A stretch of DNA of 5,043 nucleotides, taken from an uncultured Oscillospiraceae bacterium. Lineage in GTDB: Bacteria > Bacillota > Clostridia > Oscillospirales > Acutalibacteraceae. How positions within the stretch are numbered: the first letter of the stretch is position 1; each line of letters starts with the position of its first letter. Below the pieces are notes generated by a model. It worked only from the letters and a program-made list of their open reading frames with translations. It ran no database searches and was not told where the DNA came from. Below are positions 1 through 5,043 of this stretch, one piece after another. Both the position numbers and the translations under genes were made by a program. The DNA lies in contig CAJKJS010000141.1 in assembly GCA_905200265.1 (NCBI GenBank), forward strand, positions 1-5,043, in the 5' to 3' direction.

Positions 1-861
1 GGACAAAAAGAAACCCTCACACTACCCGTCACCCAGGAAGTATGGAAGCTGCTGACCGATGTTACCTATGCACAGGTGCCCTACTGGTTTGACCAGAGCT
101 GGCGGCCGCTGAAACTGGACCTGCTTTTGCCCAAACACCAGGAAAATCACAAACCTCTGCCGCTGTTTGTATGGCTGTGCGGGGGCGGCTTTACAGTGAT
201 GGACAAGGATATTTGGGTGCCGGAACTGATTGACATCGCCCGCAGCGGGTTTGTGGTGGCCAGTGTGCAGTACCGCACCAGCAACGAAGCGCCGTTCCCC
301 GCCGCCATCGAAGACGTGAAAGCGGCCATCCGCTTTTTGCGGGCCCATGCGGAACAATTTTGCATTGACCCGGAAAAAGTGGCCATTGGGGGCGAATCCG
401 CCGGGGGGCATTTAGCGTGTATGGCGGGGGTTACGGGGCAAGACCCCATGTATGATAAGGGGGATTACCTACCCTATTCCAGCGCGGTGCAGGCGGTGGT
501 GGATGTGTATGGTCTGGTGGATGTAACCACCTGTTTGCGGGGGCCGGAACCGGATTTTACCACCATGATGTTGGGGGCACAGCCTCAGGATGTGCCGGAA
601 AAAACCCGGGAAGCGAGCCCGCTGCTCCGCGTCCATCCCGGGTGCCCGCCGTTTTTCATTTTGCACGGGGATAAAGACGATATGGTCGACCCCGACCAGA
701 GCGAACGGTTGGCAAAAGCGCTGGAAGCGAACGGGGTGCCGTTTGAATATCTGGTGCTGCAAGGCGCCGGACACGGGGACGATGCGTTTTATCAACCGGC
801 GTGCAAAGAAAGGGTTATCCGGTTTTTGCACCGGGTGTTGCAGGGAGGCAAACAGGAATGA
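1..861 (+). CDS. alpha/beta hydrolase (esterase/lipase-like), 5' end outside window
   Basis: The frame is open from the first base, and 286 residues are visible before TGA at 859-861. A GTG at 76 could serve as a start but has no ribosome binding site, and it lies inside the conserved segment that leads into 'LKLDLLLP', so the true start is most likely left of the window. Visible signatures (residues counted from base 1) are an oxyanion-hole-like CGGGF at 60-64, the segment NEAPFPAAIEDVKAAIRFL at 95-113, nucleophile motif GESAGGH with Ser133, the acid Asp226 in HGDKD, and His258 in GAGHGD. This is the alpha/beta-hydrolase layout of acetyl-esterase/BD-FAE-type enzymes, which cleave acyl esters, often on carbohydrates. 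The usual HGGG is CGGG here. No signal peptide can be judged because the N-terminus is missing. The stop overlaps the start of the next, paralogous gene (ATGA), which implies one operon. The fold is certain; the substrate is unknown. Confidence 0.9.
   Translation, partial: GQKETLTLPVTQEVWKLLTDVTYAQVPYWFDQSWRPLKLDLLLPKHQENHKPLPLFVWLCGGGFTVMDKDIWVPELIDIARSGFVVASVQYRTSNEAPFPAAIEDVKAAIRFLRAHAEQFCIDPEKVAIGGESAGGHLACMAGVTGQDPMYDKGDYLPYSSAVQAVVDVYGLVDVTTCLRGPEPDFTTMMLGAQPQDVPEKTREASPLLRVHPGCPPFFILHGDKDDMVDPDQSERLAKALEANGVPFEYLVLQGAGHGDDAFYQPACKERVIRFLHRVLQGGKQE
843..848 (+). promoter_or_regulatory. ribosome binding site of second hydrolase gene
   Basis: GGGAGG lies 9 bases before the ATG at 858, inside the end of the upstream gene. 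It decides the start: an in-frame upstream start candidate near 801 has no comparable site and would give a long overlap with the first gene. Confidence 0.75.
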
Positions 862-1781
862 ACGTGGAAGTGAAAAACTATACCTATGAAACCATGCCCG
901 ATTATACGGAACCGGTGGAGGGCGCCGGGGAAATTATCATGCAGGGGGACGAAAAAGGTGTGTATTATATCCCAAATGTGGTGTACGATACCCCCGACGG
1001 CATTCCGCTGACGCTGCAAATTGTAAAGCCCGGCACCTTTTCCGAACCGGACCGGCGCTGGCCGTGTATTGTGTTTGTGCAGGGATCGGCCTGGATGGAG
1101 CAGAACGTGTATATCAACGTCGTAAACCTGGGGCGGCTGGCCGAAAAAGGGTTTGTGTGCGCCATTGTGCAGACACGTCACAGCGGCCAGGCCCCGTTCC
1201 CGGCTCAGGTGGTGGACACCAAAAACGCCATGCGGTTTTTAAGCGCCCATGCCGCTGACTATAACGTAGACCCCGAGCACATGGCGCTGATGGGGGATTC
1301 CTCCGGTGGGCATACGGCGGTTTTGGCAGGTTTGACCGCCGCGTACGGCGAACTGGATGCTCTTTCCATGGAAACGCCCTTACCTGCGGTGCGGGGGATT
1401 GTGAGCTATTACGGCGCGCTGGACATCCTCATGCCCGACGGGTTCCCGTCTACACTGGACCACCAAAAGGCCACCAGCCCCGAAGGGAAACTGATGGGAC
1501 AGGTGGACGTAAACGAACACCGGGCAGAGGCCGAAAAAGCCTGTGCCGGGTACTATGTGCGCAAAGATCGGGATTTGCCGCCGGTGTTTTTACTCCACGG
1601 CACCAAAGACCGCACGGTGTTCTGTGAGCAGAGTGTTTTGCTATTCCACAAACTGAAAGACTACGGGAAAGACGTTTCCCTTACGTTGGTACGGGGCGCG
1701 GACCATGGCAGCTGCATTTTCTGGAGCGATCCCGTACTCAAGGACGTAGCGGCCTTTTTCCACCGGTGCATGCCTGAATAA
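858..1781 (+). CDS. alpha/beta hydrolase, paralogue of the preceding gene
   Basis: The product is 307 residues from ATG 858, whose ATGA overlaps the stop of the upstream gene, so translation is probably coupled. It is an alpha/beta-hydrolase with the same plan as its neighbour: QAPFPAQVVDTKNAMRFLSAHA at 111-132 followed by a DPE turn, nucleophile motif GDSSGGH at 146-152 with Ser148, acid Asp251 in HGTKD, and His283 in GADHGS. All three triad residues are present, so it should be active on an ester. The oxyanion-loop HGG motif is replaced by VQGSAW at 74-79. It also has a longer N-terminal extension (about 45 residues before the 'DGIPLTLQI' strand) without an obvious signal peptide, suggesting a cytoplasmic enzyme. 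The pair may act on related substrates, for example deacylating imported glycans, but nothing in the window proves this. The fold is sure; the reaction is inferred only at the level of esterase. Confidence 0.9.
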   Translation: MNVEVKNYTYETMPDYTEPVEGAGEIIMQGDEKGVYYIPNVVYDTPDGIPLTLQIVKPGTFSEPDRRWPCIVFVQGSAWMEQNVYINVVNLGRLAEKGFVCAIVQTRHSGQAPFPAQVVDTKNAMRFLSAHAADYNVDPEHMALMGDSSGGHTAVLAGLTAAYGELDALSMETPLPAVRGIVSYYGALDILMPDGFPSTLDHQKATSPEGKLMGQVDVNEHRAEAEKACAGYYVRKDRDLPPVFLLHGTKDRTVFCEQSVLLFHKLKDYGKDVSLTLVRGADHGSCIFWSDPVLKDVAAFFHRCMPE

Positions 1782-1800
1782 AGGGAGAAAAAACGGGGTA

Positions 1801-1817
1801 TTATACAGAATGTATAA
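1801..1817. repeat. perfect inverted repeat 7-3-7 (possible operator)
   Basis: TTATACA-gaa-TGTATAA is an exact dyad with a 3-base centre, starting 19 bases after the hydrolase stop codon and about 60 bases before the secG promoter. AT-rich dyads of this size are typical of dimeric repressor sites. The inner TACA/TGTA resembles the BlaI/CopY half-sites, but those have a 2-base spacing, and the site does not fit the 7-1-7 PerR box. No regulator gene is present in the window, so a role as operator is only a possibility. It has no T-tract of its own and is not a terminator. Confidence 0.4.
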
Positions 1818-1839
1818 AGAAAATCCGGTTTTCGACCAG

Positions 1840-1867
1840 AAAAAGGCGAAATGCCCCTTTCCTTTTT
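1840..1867 (+). terminator. weak terminator-like hairpin after the hydrolase genes
   Basis: AAAAAGG at 1840-1846 can pair with CCTTTTT at 1861-1867. Alternatively AAAGG (1842-1846) can pair with CCTTT (1856-1860), leaving CC and five T's after the stem. It lies between the hydrolase stop (1781) and the secG promoter, where a terminator is expected. The stem is short and AT-rich, so efficiency is doubtful. Confidence 0.35.
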
Positions 1868-1886
1868 GGGCCGACTGTGCTATACT
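1858..1886 (+). promoter_or_regulatory. extended -10 promoter of secG
   Basis: TATACT at 1881-1886 is preceded by TGC, giving a TGn extended -10 element with 5 of 6 matches to TATAAT. The -35 position at 17-base spacing (TTTCCT, 1858-1863) is poor, which an extended -10 can compensate. Transcription would start near 1893, giving a leader of about 26 bases that contains the AGGAGG at 1907-1912. Confidence 0.6.
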
Positions 1887-1906
1887 AATTTAGCTAACAA
1901 GATATC

Positions 1907-1912
1907 AGGAGG
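1907..1912 (+). promoter_or_regulatory. ribosome binding site of secG
   Basis: A perfect AGGAGG lies 6 bases before ATG 1919, which fixes the secG start. Confidence 0.85.
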
Positions 1913-1918
1913 CTCACC

Positions 1919-2164
1919 ATGGGAGTTGCACAAATTATTTTTGGTATTATTCTGATCCTTTTTTCCATTGGCATCATCATCATCGTGCTGCTGCAGGAAG
2001 GAAGCCAGCAGAATATGGGTACGATCACCGGCGGGGCGGATACCTTCTTTTCCAAGAACAAGGCGCGGTCCATTGATTCGTTCCTGGCCCGTTGGACAAA
2101 GTTCATTGCCGTTGGCTTTTTCGTTGCCGTGATCGTGATCAATATTATCATGTACTTTATGTAA
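1919..2164 (+). CDS. secG: preprotein translocase subunit SecG
   Basis: The 81-residue membrane protein is of the usual SecG size. It has two hydrophobic helices (about residues 3-24 and 61-80) around a conserved cytoplasmic loop carrying LLQEG (24-28), GTITGGADTFF (34-44) and KNKARSID (46-53), the family hallmarks. SecG is the small, non-essential partner of SecY and SecE in the plasma-membrane protein-export channel and helps SecA-driven translocation. The start at 1919 is supported by a perfect AGGAGG and the extended -10 promoter just upstream. The gene is followed closely by a strong intrinsic terminator and then rnr, the neighbour seen in many Firmicutes. Identification is firm. Confidence 0.96.
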   Translation: MGVAQIIFGIILILFSIGIIIIVLLQEGSQQNMGTITGGADTFFSKNKARSIDSFLARWTKFIAVGFFVAVIVINIIMYFM

Positions 2165-2184
2165 ACATGGTTGCGCAAAATGAG

Positions 2185-2216
2185 CGCCCTGCTGCCTTGG
2201 CCAGCGGGGCGTTTTT
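2185..2216 (+). terminator. intrinsic terminator between secG and rnr
   Basis: CGCCCTGCTG (2185-2194) pairs over all ten positions, one of them a G-U pair, with CAGCGGGGCG (2202-2211) around a 7-base loop, followed by TTTTT (2212-2216). An A-rich stretch precedes the stem. It starts 20 bases after the secG stop, so it should end most secG transcripts and make rnr depend on read-through or its own promoter. Confidence 0.85.
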
Positions 2217-2243
2217 GCTGTCCGGGTGTAGGCTGTTTATACG
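2215..2243 (+). promoter_or_regulatory. weak candidate promoter of rnr
   Basis: TTGCTG (2215-2220) and TATACG (2238-2243) are separated by exactly 17 bases, directly after the terminator T-tract. Each matches the SigA consensus only partly (3 of 6 and 4 of 6). A promoter is expected here because of the upstream terminator, which is the main reason to list it. Confidence 0.3.
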
Positions 2244-2257
2244 CCGCCCGGGGACAG
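2218..2257 (+). promoter_or_regulatory. leader hairpin upstream of rnr
   Basis: CTGTCC (2218-2223) pairs with GGACAG (2252-2257), and GGG (2224-2226) with CCC (2247-2249) across a two-G bulge. The hairpin is followed by seven A's rather than T's, so it is not a + strand terminator. It could structure the rnr leader in read-through transcripts. If the candidate promoter in the same place is used, the hairpin would not be transcribed whole, so the two readings compete. Confidence 0.35.
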
Positions 2258-2290
2258 AAAAAAAGAATTAAGACAGAGTTGGGAGAAAAA

Positions 2291-4468
2291 ATGATGAAAT
2301 CGTACACGTATCGAGATCGTGACACCGGATCGTATGGAAACGGTGCCGTGCGGGATATTACCCGCAAAATTGAGGAAATCATGGAAACCGTACCAAAGGG
2401 CGACAGCTTGCCTTCGAAAGAACTTATGCGCCGGGTGGGGTGCCAAAGCGGGCTTTTTTACCGGGCGCTGGACGAGCTCAGTCGGGAAGGCGCTGTGATC
2501 GTTGACGGCGGCCATCGGGTGCACCCGGTGGAAGAAACCATTGAAACGGGCAAAATCGTTTCGATTTCCCGGGGGTTTGCGTTTGCTTCCTTTGAAAACC
2601 GGGAAGGCGACGCGTTCGTGCATGGCAGCCGGTTAAACGGAGCTTTTTTGGGCGACCGGGTGGAATTGTGGCATATCCGCCCCGATGAAAAAGGGTTGTC
2701 GGCCAGTGTGCGCCGGGTACTGGAAAAAGCCGACCGGCATACCACCGGCACCATCCAGCTGGATTATGGCGATTTGGTTTTGCAATGTGACAGCGCCGTG
2801 CGCTACCCGCTGCCCCTTATGCGCCCGTACCCGTTCCGGGTGAAAGTGGGCGACAAGGTGCAGGCGGAACTTATCCCCCAGCGCCCGGGCAGCGACCGCA
2901 TGCAGGCGCGCCTAGTGAAAAAATACGGGTCCGGCGACAGTGCCAAAGTGTGCGCTGACGCCATTTTGGACCAAAACGGGATTGCGGCCTTTTTCCCCGA
3001 AGAAGTGAAAAAAGCCGCCGAAGAATCCGGCAGCCGCCCCATCACGAAAGAAGAACTGCGCGGCCGGCTTGATTTGCGGGGCAAGAGTATTTTTACCATT
3101 GACGGGGCCGACGCCAAAGACCTGGACGACGCCATCAGCGTCAGCCGTACCCGCCGGGGGTACAAAGTGGGGGTGCACATCGCCGATGTGTCCCATTATG
3201 TGCCCATGGGCGGCGTGATCGATGAGGAAGCCATCAGCCGCGGCACGTCGGTGTATTTTGCCGACCGGGTGGTGCCCATGCTGCCCGAAACCCTGTCGAA
3301 CGGTTCGTGTTCGCTGCATGCCGGCACCGAAAAACTGACGCTGTCGGCCATTATGGAAGTGGACCGGGACGGGAATCTACTGTCGTATTCGTTCCACAAA
3401 AGCGTGATCTGCTCCAAAGTGCGGGGCGTGTATGACGAAGTAAACCGGCTGTTTGACGGCACGGCGGATAAGGAATTGCAGAAAAAGTACGCGCCGGTAC
3501 GCCGGGGGCTCAACGCCGCGAGAGAACTGGCCCGCATCTTGGAAAGTAACGGCCGTGCCCGGGGCACCATGGACTTATCCTCGGTGGAACCGAAATTCAC
3601 CCTGGACGAAAACGGCGTGTGTATCGACGTGCAGCCCCGGGTACAGGGCGAAGCCCAGGGCATGGTGGAACAGCTGATGATCCTGGCAAACTCCGCCGCC
3701 GCCAAACTGGCACAGGAAAAAAATGTGCCGTTTGTGTACCGGATTCATGGCCAGCCGGAACGCCGGCGGATCGACTTGCTGCAAGATTTGTTGCAGGCGC
3801 TGGGCGTTCCATGTAAAGAACTGATGCAGGACAAACCGTCGGCCAAAGATTTCGCCGCGATTTTGGACCGGGTGAAGGATACCCCCAGCCAGCGCATGGT
3901 CAATACCCAGGTATTGCGCACCATGGACAAAGCGCGGTATGCGGTGGAACCGGTGGGCCATTTCGGGTTGGCGCTGGCGGATTACTGCCACTTTACGTCG
4001 CCCATTCGCCGGTACCCCGATTTGATGGTGCATCGGGTGTTAACGGCCCTGTGTGAGAAGGAAAAGCCCGAAGAGGTACGCCGCCGGTTTGCCGCCCCGT
4101 GTGACACGGCGGCCGCTGAATCGTCCCGGCTGGAAGTGCGGGCCATGACGGCGGAACGCAGCGCCGAAGATTGCTATATGGCGGAATTTATGCGCGGGCA
4201 TATCGGCGAAGAATTTGACGGCGCCGTCAGCGGCGTGATCCGCCGGGGGCTGTTTGTGCAGCTAGCAAGCAGCGCCGAAGGGTTTGTACCCTGTGAAAGC
4301 TTTGTCGGGGCCGATTTTGAATACGACGGCAACGTAAAACTATTTGACCGTATGAGCGGGCGGACGTATACCATCGGGGACCCGTTGCGCATCCGGGTGG
4401 TATCGGCCGACGTGGCCAGCGGCAAAATTGACTTTGAACCGACCGAAAGCGAAGGCGCCTTTGTATAA
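2291..4468 (+). CDS. rnr: ribonuclease R (RNB-family 3'-5' exoribonuclease)
   Basis: The product is 725 residues. RNase R degrades structured RNA 3' to 5' and serves in rRNA and mRNA decay and in trans-translation. Domains in order: a winged-helix region (about 20-75), two cold-shock OB domains (about 86-145 and 150-235), the RNB catalytic domain (about 258-580) and a C-terminal S1 domain (about 639-722). The metal-binding motif TIDGADAKDLDD supplies Asp271, Asp277, Asp279 and Asp280, all intact, and the conserved SPIRRYPDLMVHR lies around 570-582. The lysine-rich tail of the E. coli enzyme is absent. Two consecutive ATGs at 2291 and 2294 follow GGGAG (2281-2285); the second has the more usual 8-base spacing and either could be used. 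An in-frame TTG at 2171 is rejected because it would translate the terminator. It sits behind secG, as in many Firmicutes, but smpB does not follow. Confidence 0.96.
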   Translation: MMKSYTYRDRDTGSYGNGAVRDITRKIEEIMETVPKGDSLPSKELMRRVGCQSGLFYRALDELSREGAVIVDGGHRVHPVEETIETGKIVSISRGFAFASFENREGDAFVHGSRLNGAFLGDRVELWHIRPDEKGLSASVRRVLEKADRHTTGTIQLDYGDLVLQCDSAVRYPLPLMRPYPFRVKVGDKVQAELIPQRPGSDRMQARLVKKYGSGDSAKVCADAILDQNGIAAFFPEEVKKAAEESGSRPITKEELRGRLDLRGKSIFTIDGADAKDLDDAISVSRTRRGYKVGVHIADVSHYVPMGGVIDEEAISRGTSVYFADRVVPMLPETLSNGSCSLHAGTEKLTLSAIMEVDRDGNLLSYSFHKSVICSKVRGVYDEVNRLFDGTADKELQKKYAPVRRGLNAARELARILESNGRARGTMDLSSVEPKFTLDENGVCIDVQPRVQGEAQGMVEQLMILANSAAAKLAQEKNVPFVYRIHGQPERRRIDLLQDLLQALGVPCKELMQDKPSAKDFAAILDRVKDTPSQRMVNTQVLRTMDKARYAVEPVGHFGLALADYCHFTSPIRRYPDLMVHRVLTALCEKEKPEEVRRRFAAPCDTAAAESSRLEVRAMTAERSAEDCYMAEFMRGHIGEEFDGAVSGVIRRGLFVQLASSAEGFVPCESFVGADFEYDGNVKLFDRMSGRTYTIGDPLRIRVVSADVASGKIDFEPTESEGAFV

Positions 4469-4475
4469 GCGCCGG

Positions 4476-4505
4476 TATAATCGCACACAATGACAGCATA
4501 TCCTA
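4476..4505 (+). promoter_or_regulatory. candidate promoter region of yaaL-bofA
   Basis: The 64-base gap after rnr holds a perfect TATAAT at 4476-4481 without a recognisable -35. It also holds CATATCCTA at 4497-4505, which fits the CATA-N3-TA form of the mother-cell sigma factors E and K. The GTATAAT at 4475-4481 lies about 15 bases upstream of it, near where a SigE -35 would be. A short GGCGC/GCGCC stem (4454-4458 with 4469-4473) lies around the rnr stop and lacks a T-tract, so no terminator is seen and rnr read-through is also likely. Confidence 0.35.
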
Positions 4506-4515
4506 AAACAAATGG

Positions 4516-4525
4516 AAAGGTGGAG
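4516..4525 (+). promoter_or_regulatory. ribosome binding site of yaaL, deciding its start
   Basis: AAAGGTGGAG ends 7 bases before ATG 4533. The upstream in-frame ATG at 4512 lies immediately before this site and has no site of its own, so 4533 is preferred. Confidence 0.75.
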
Positions 4526-4532
4526 TGCTGTT

Positions 4533-4778
4533 ATGGAACTGGCGCTGAAACTGGCGGCCCTGCCCCGGGAACGAGAGGAACGGGAAACGAGGGACGGCGT
4601 TGTGGAGGAGATCCGCGAAGTGACCCGGCAGCTGGCCTGTAATGAAGCCTGGTTTTGCCAGGAAACCGACGAAGATCTGATCGACGCCTGTATTTTTGAA
4701 AACCGCGCCCTGTGGGCCCGGTACCGCTTTTTACTGCGGCAGGCCCGGCAGAACCATGTGCAGGCTGCTCCTTTCTGA
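4533..4778 (+). CDS. yaaL: YaaL family protein (DUF2508)
   Basis: The small soluble protein has 81 residues, close to the roughly 74 of Bacillus subtilis YaaL. The C-terminal half carries the family pattern: an aromatic and acidic stretch, DEDLIDACIFE at 46-56, then an RY-x-x-LL-x-x-A segment (RYRFLLRQA, 63-71). The N-terminal half is a charged, helical run rich in Glu and Arg (12-33). No membrane segment or metal motif is seen. The biochemical role of the family is unknown. In Bacillus it is encoded between recR and bofA; here bofA follows after 28 bases, which strongly supports the assignment, while the upstream neighbour is rnr instead of recR. An alternative start at 4512 would add seven residues but would contain the ribosome binding site. 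Confidence 0.82.
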   Translation: MELALKLAALPREREERETRDGVVEEIREVTRQLACNEAWFCQETDEDLIDACIFENRALWARYRFLLRQARQNHVQAAPF

Positions 4779-4790
4779 ATCCAAATCGGG

Positions 4791-4797
4791 AAGGAGG
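4791..4797 (+). promoter_or_regulatory. ribosome binding site of bofA, supporting a TTG start
   Basis: A full-length AAGGAGG lies 9 bases before TTG 4807. No ATG or GTG in the same frame lies at a suitable distance, so this strong site identifies the TTG as the start codon. Confidence 0.8.
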
Positions 4798-4806
4798 GCG
4801 AAAAGC

Positions 4807-5043
4807 TTGGATTCGGCGGTTCTCTGGGTGTGCGGCGGGGTGTTTTTGTGCCTGTGGATCGTGCAAAAACTGTGCGGGCGAAAACGAGCCCTGTTGCACA
4901 CCGTTACATCGATGCTGCTGGGGTGGGCGGCTTTGGCGGCTGTGAATTTATGCAGCGCTTTTACCGGTGTTGCGGTGCCGGTTACGCCGCTGTCCATTGG
5001 GGTATCCGGTGCGGCCGGAATCCCGGGGGTCACGCTGCTGCTC
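4807..5043 (+). CDS. bofA: BofA-like pro-sigmaK processing inhibitor, 3' end outside window
   Basis: 79 residues are visible from a TTG start and the frame runs off the right edge; BofA of B. subtilis has about 87 residues, so little is missing. Two hydrophobic segments are seen (about 4-22 and 31-52), separated by a basic stretch (CGRKR, 23-27), followed by the family's conserved C-terminal part: VN at 46-47, a VPVTP turn at 58-62, and SGAAGIPG at 67-74. In B. subtilis BofA sits in the membrane around the forespore and, with SpoIVFA, holds the protease SpoIVFB inactive until pro-sigmaK should be cleaved. The yaaL gene directly before it is the usual partner. BofA-domain proteins also occur outside the classical sigmaK pathway, so the precise role is inferred. 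Confidence 0.85.
   Translation, partial: MDSAVLWVCGGVFLCLWIVQKLCGRKRALLHTVTSMLLGWAALAAVNLCSAFTGVAVPVTPLSIGVSGAAGIPGVTLLL

Noticed and set aside
801..857. Upstream in-frame extension of the second hydrolase
   Set aside because: It would overlap the end of the first gene by about 60 bases with no supporting site, whereas ATG 858 has GGGAGG at good spacing and an ATGA overlap.
2171..2290. In-frame N-terminal extension of rnr from a TTG start at 2171
   Set aside because: It would translate through the intrinsic terminator and leader hairpin, has no ribosome binding site, and does not resemble an RNase R N-terminus; ATG 2291/2294 has GGGAG upstream.
1894..2382. Antisense open frame of 162 residues covering secG and the rnr leader
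   Set aside because: It crosses secG and the terminator on the opposite strand with no family signature or ribosome binding site; it is a shadow.
3196..3705. Long antisense open frame of 169 residues inside rnr
   Set aside because: It lies wholly opposite the conserved RNB catalytic domain, has no recognisable motifs, and is explained by the codon bias of the sense gene.
4454..4473. GGCGC/GCGCC stem at the end of rnr as a terminator
   Set aside because: It is only 5 base pairs with a 10-base loop and has no following T-tract; it overlaps the coding end of rnr.
4712..4945. Cysteine-rich + strand frame of 77 residues overlapping yaaL and bofA
   Set aside because: It overlaps two better supported genes in another frame, and its start lies inside yaaL without a ribosome binding site.

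Overview
The window looks like a piece of a moderately GC-rich Firmicutes chromosome, most likely a spore-forming member of the Clostridia (Oscillospiraceae/Ruminococcaceae-like). This rests on strong AGGAGG-type ribosome binding sites, the secG-rnr pair, a YaaL (DUF2508) protein followed by a BofA homologue, and the general protein similarity style. The species assignment is inference. All genes are on the + strand.

Region 1 (1-1781) holds two tandem, translationally coupled alpha/beta-hydrolase genes. They are paralogues of each other and both keep a Ser-Asp-His triad. The first is cut by the left window edge. They look like accessory carbohydrate- or small-ester esterases.

Region 2 (1782-1918) is a 137-base intergenic stretch. 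It holds a perfect 7-3-7 inverted repeat, a weak terminator-like A/T-flanked hairpin and an extended -10 promoter for the next gene.

Region 3 (1919-4468) carries secG (translocon subunit) and rnr (RNase R). They are separated by a convincing intrinsic terminator and a structured leader. In many Firmicutes secG and rnr sit together with smpB; here smpB does not follow rnr.

Region 4 (4469-5043) has a short spacer with a perfect TATAAT and a sporulation-sigma-like CATA-N3-TA element. It is followed by a yaaL-like gene and a partial bofA homologue that starts with TTG. In Bacillus subtilis yaaL and bofA follow recR, so their position after rnr is a rearranged or lineage-specific context.

I did not find a convincing new system. 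The most interesting points are the rnr-yaaL-bofA junction, the possible sporulation-type promoter there, the hydrolase pair with altered oxyanion-hole motifs, and the palindrome upstream of secG.
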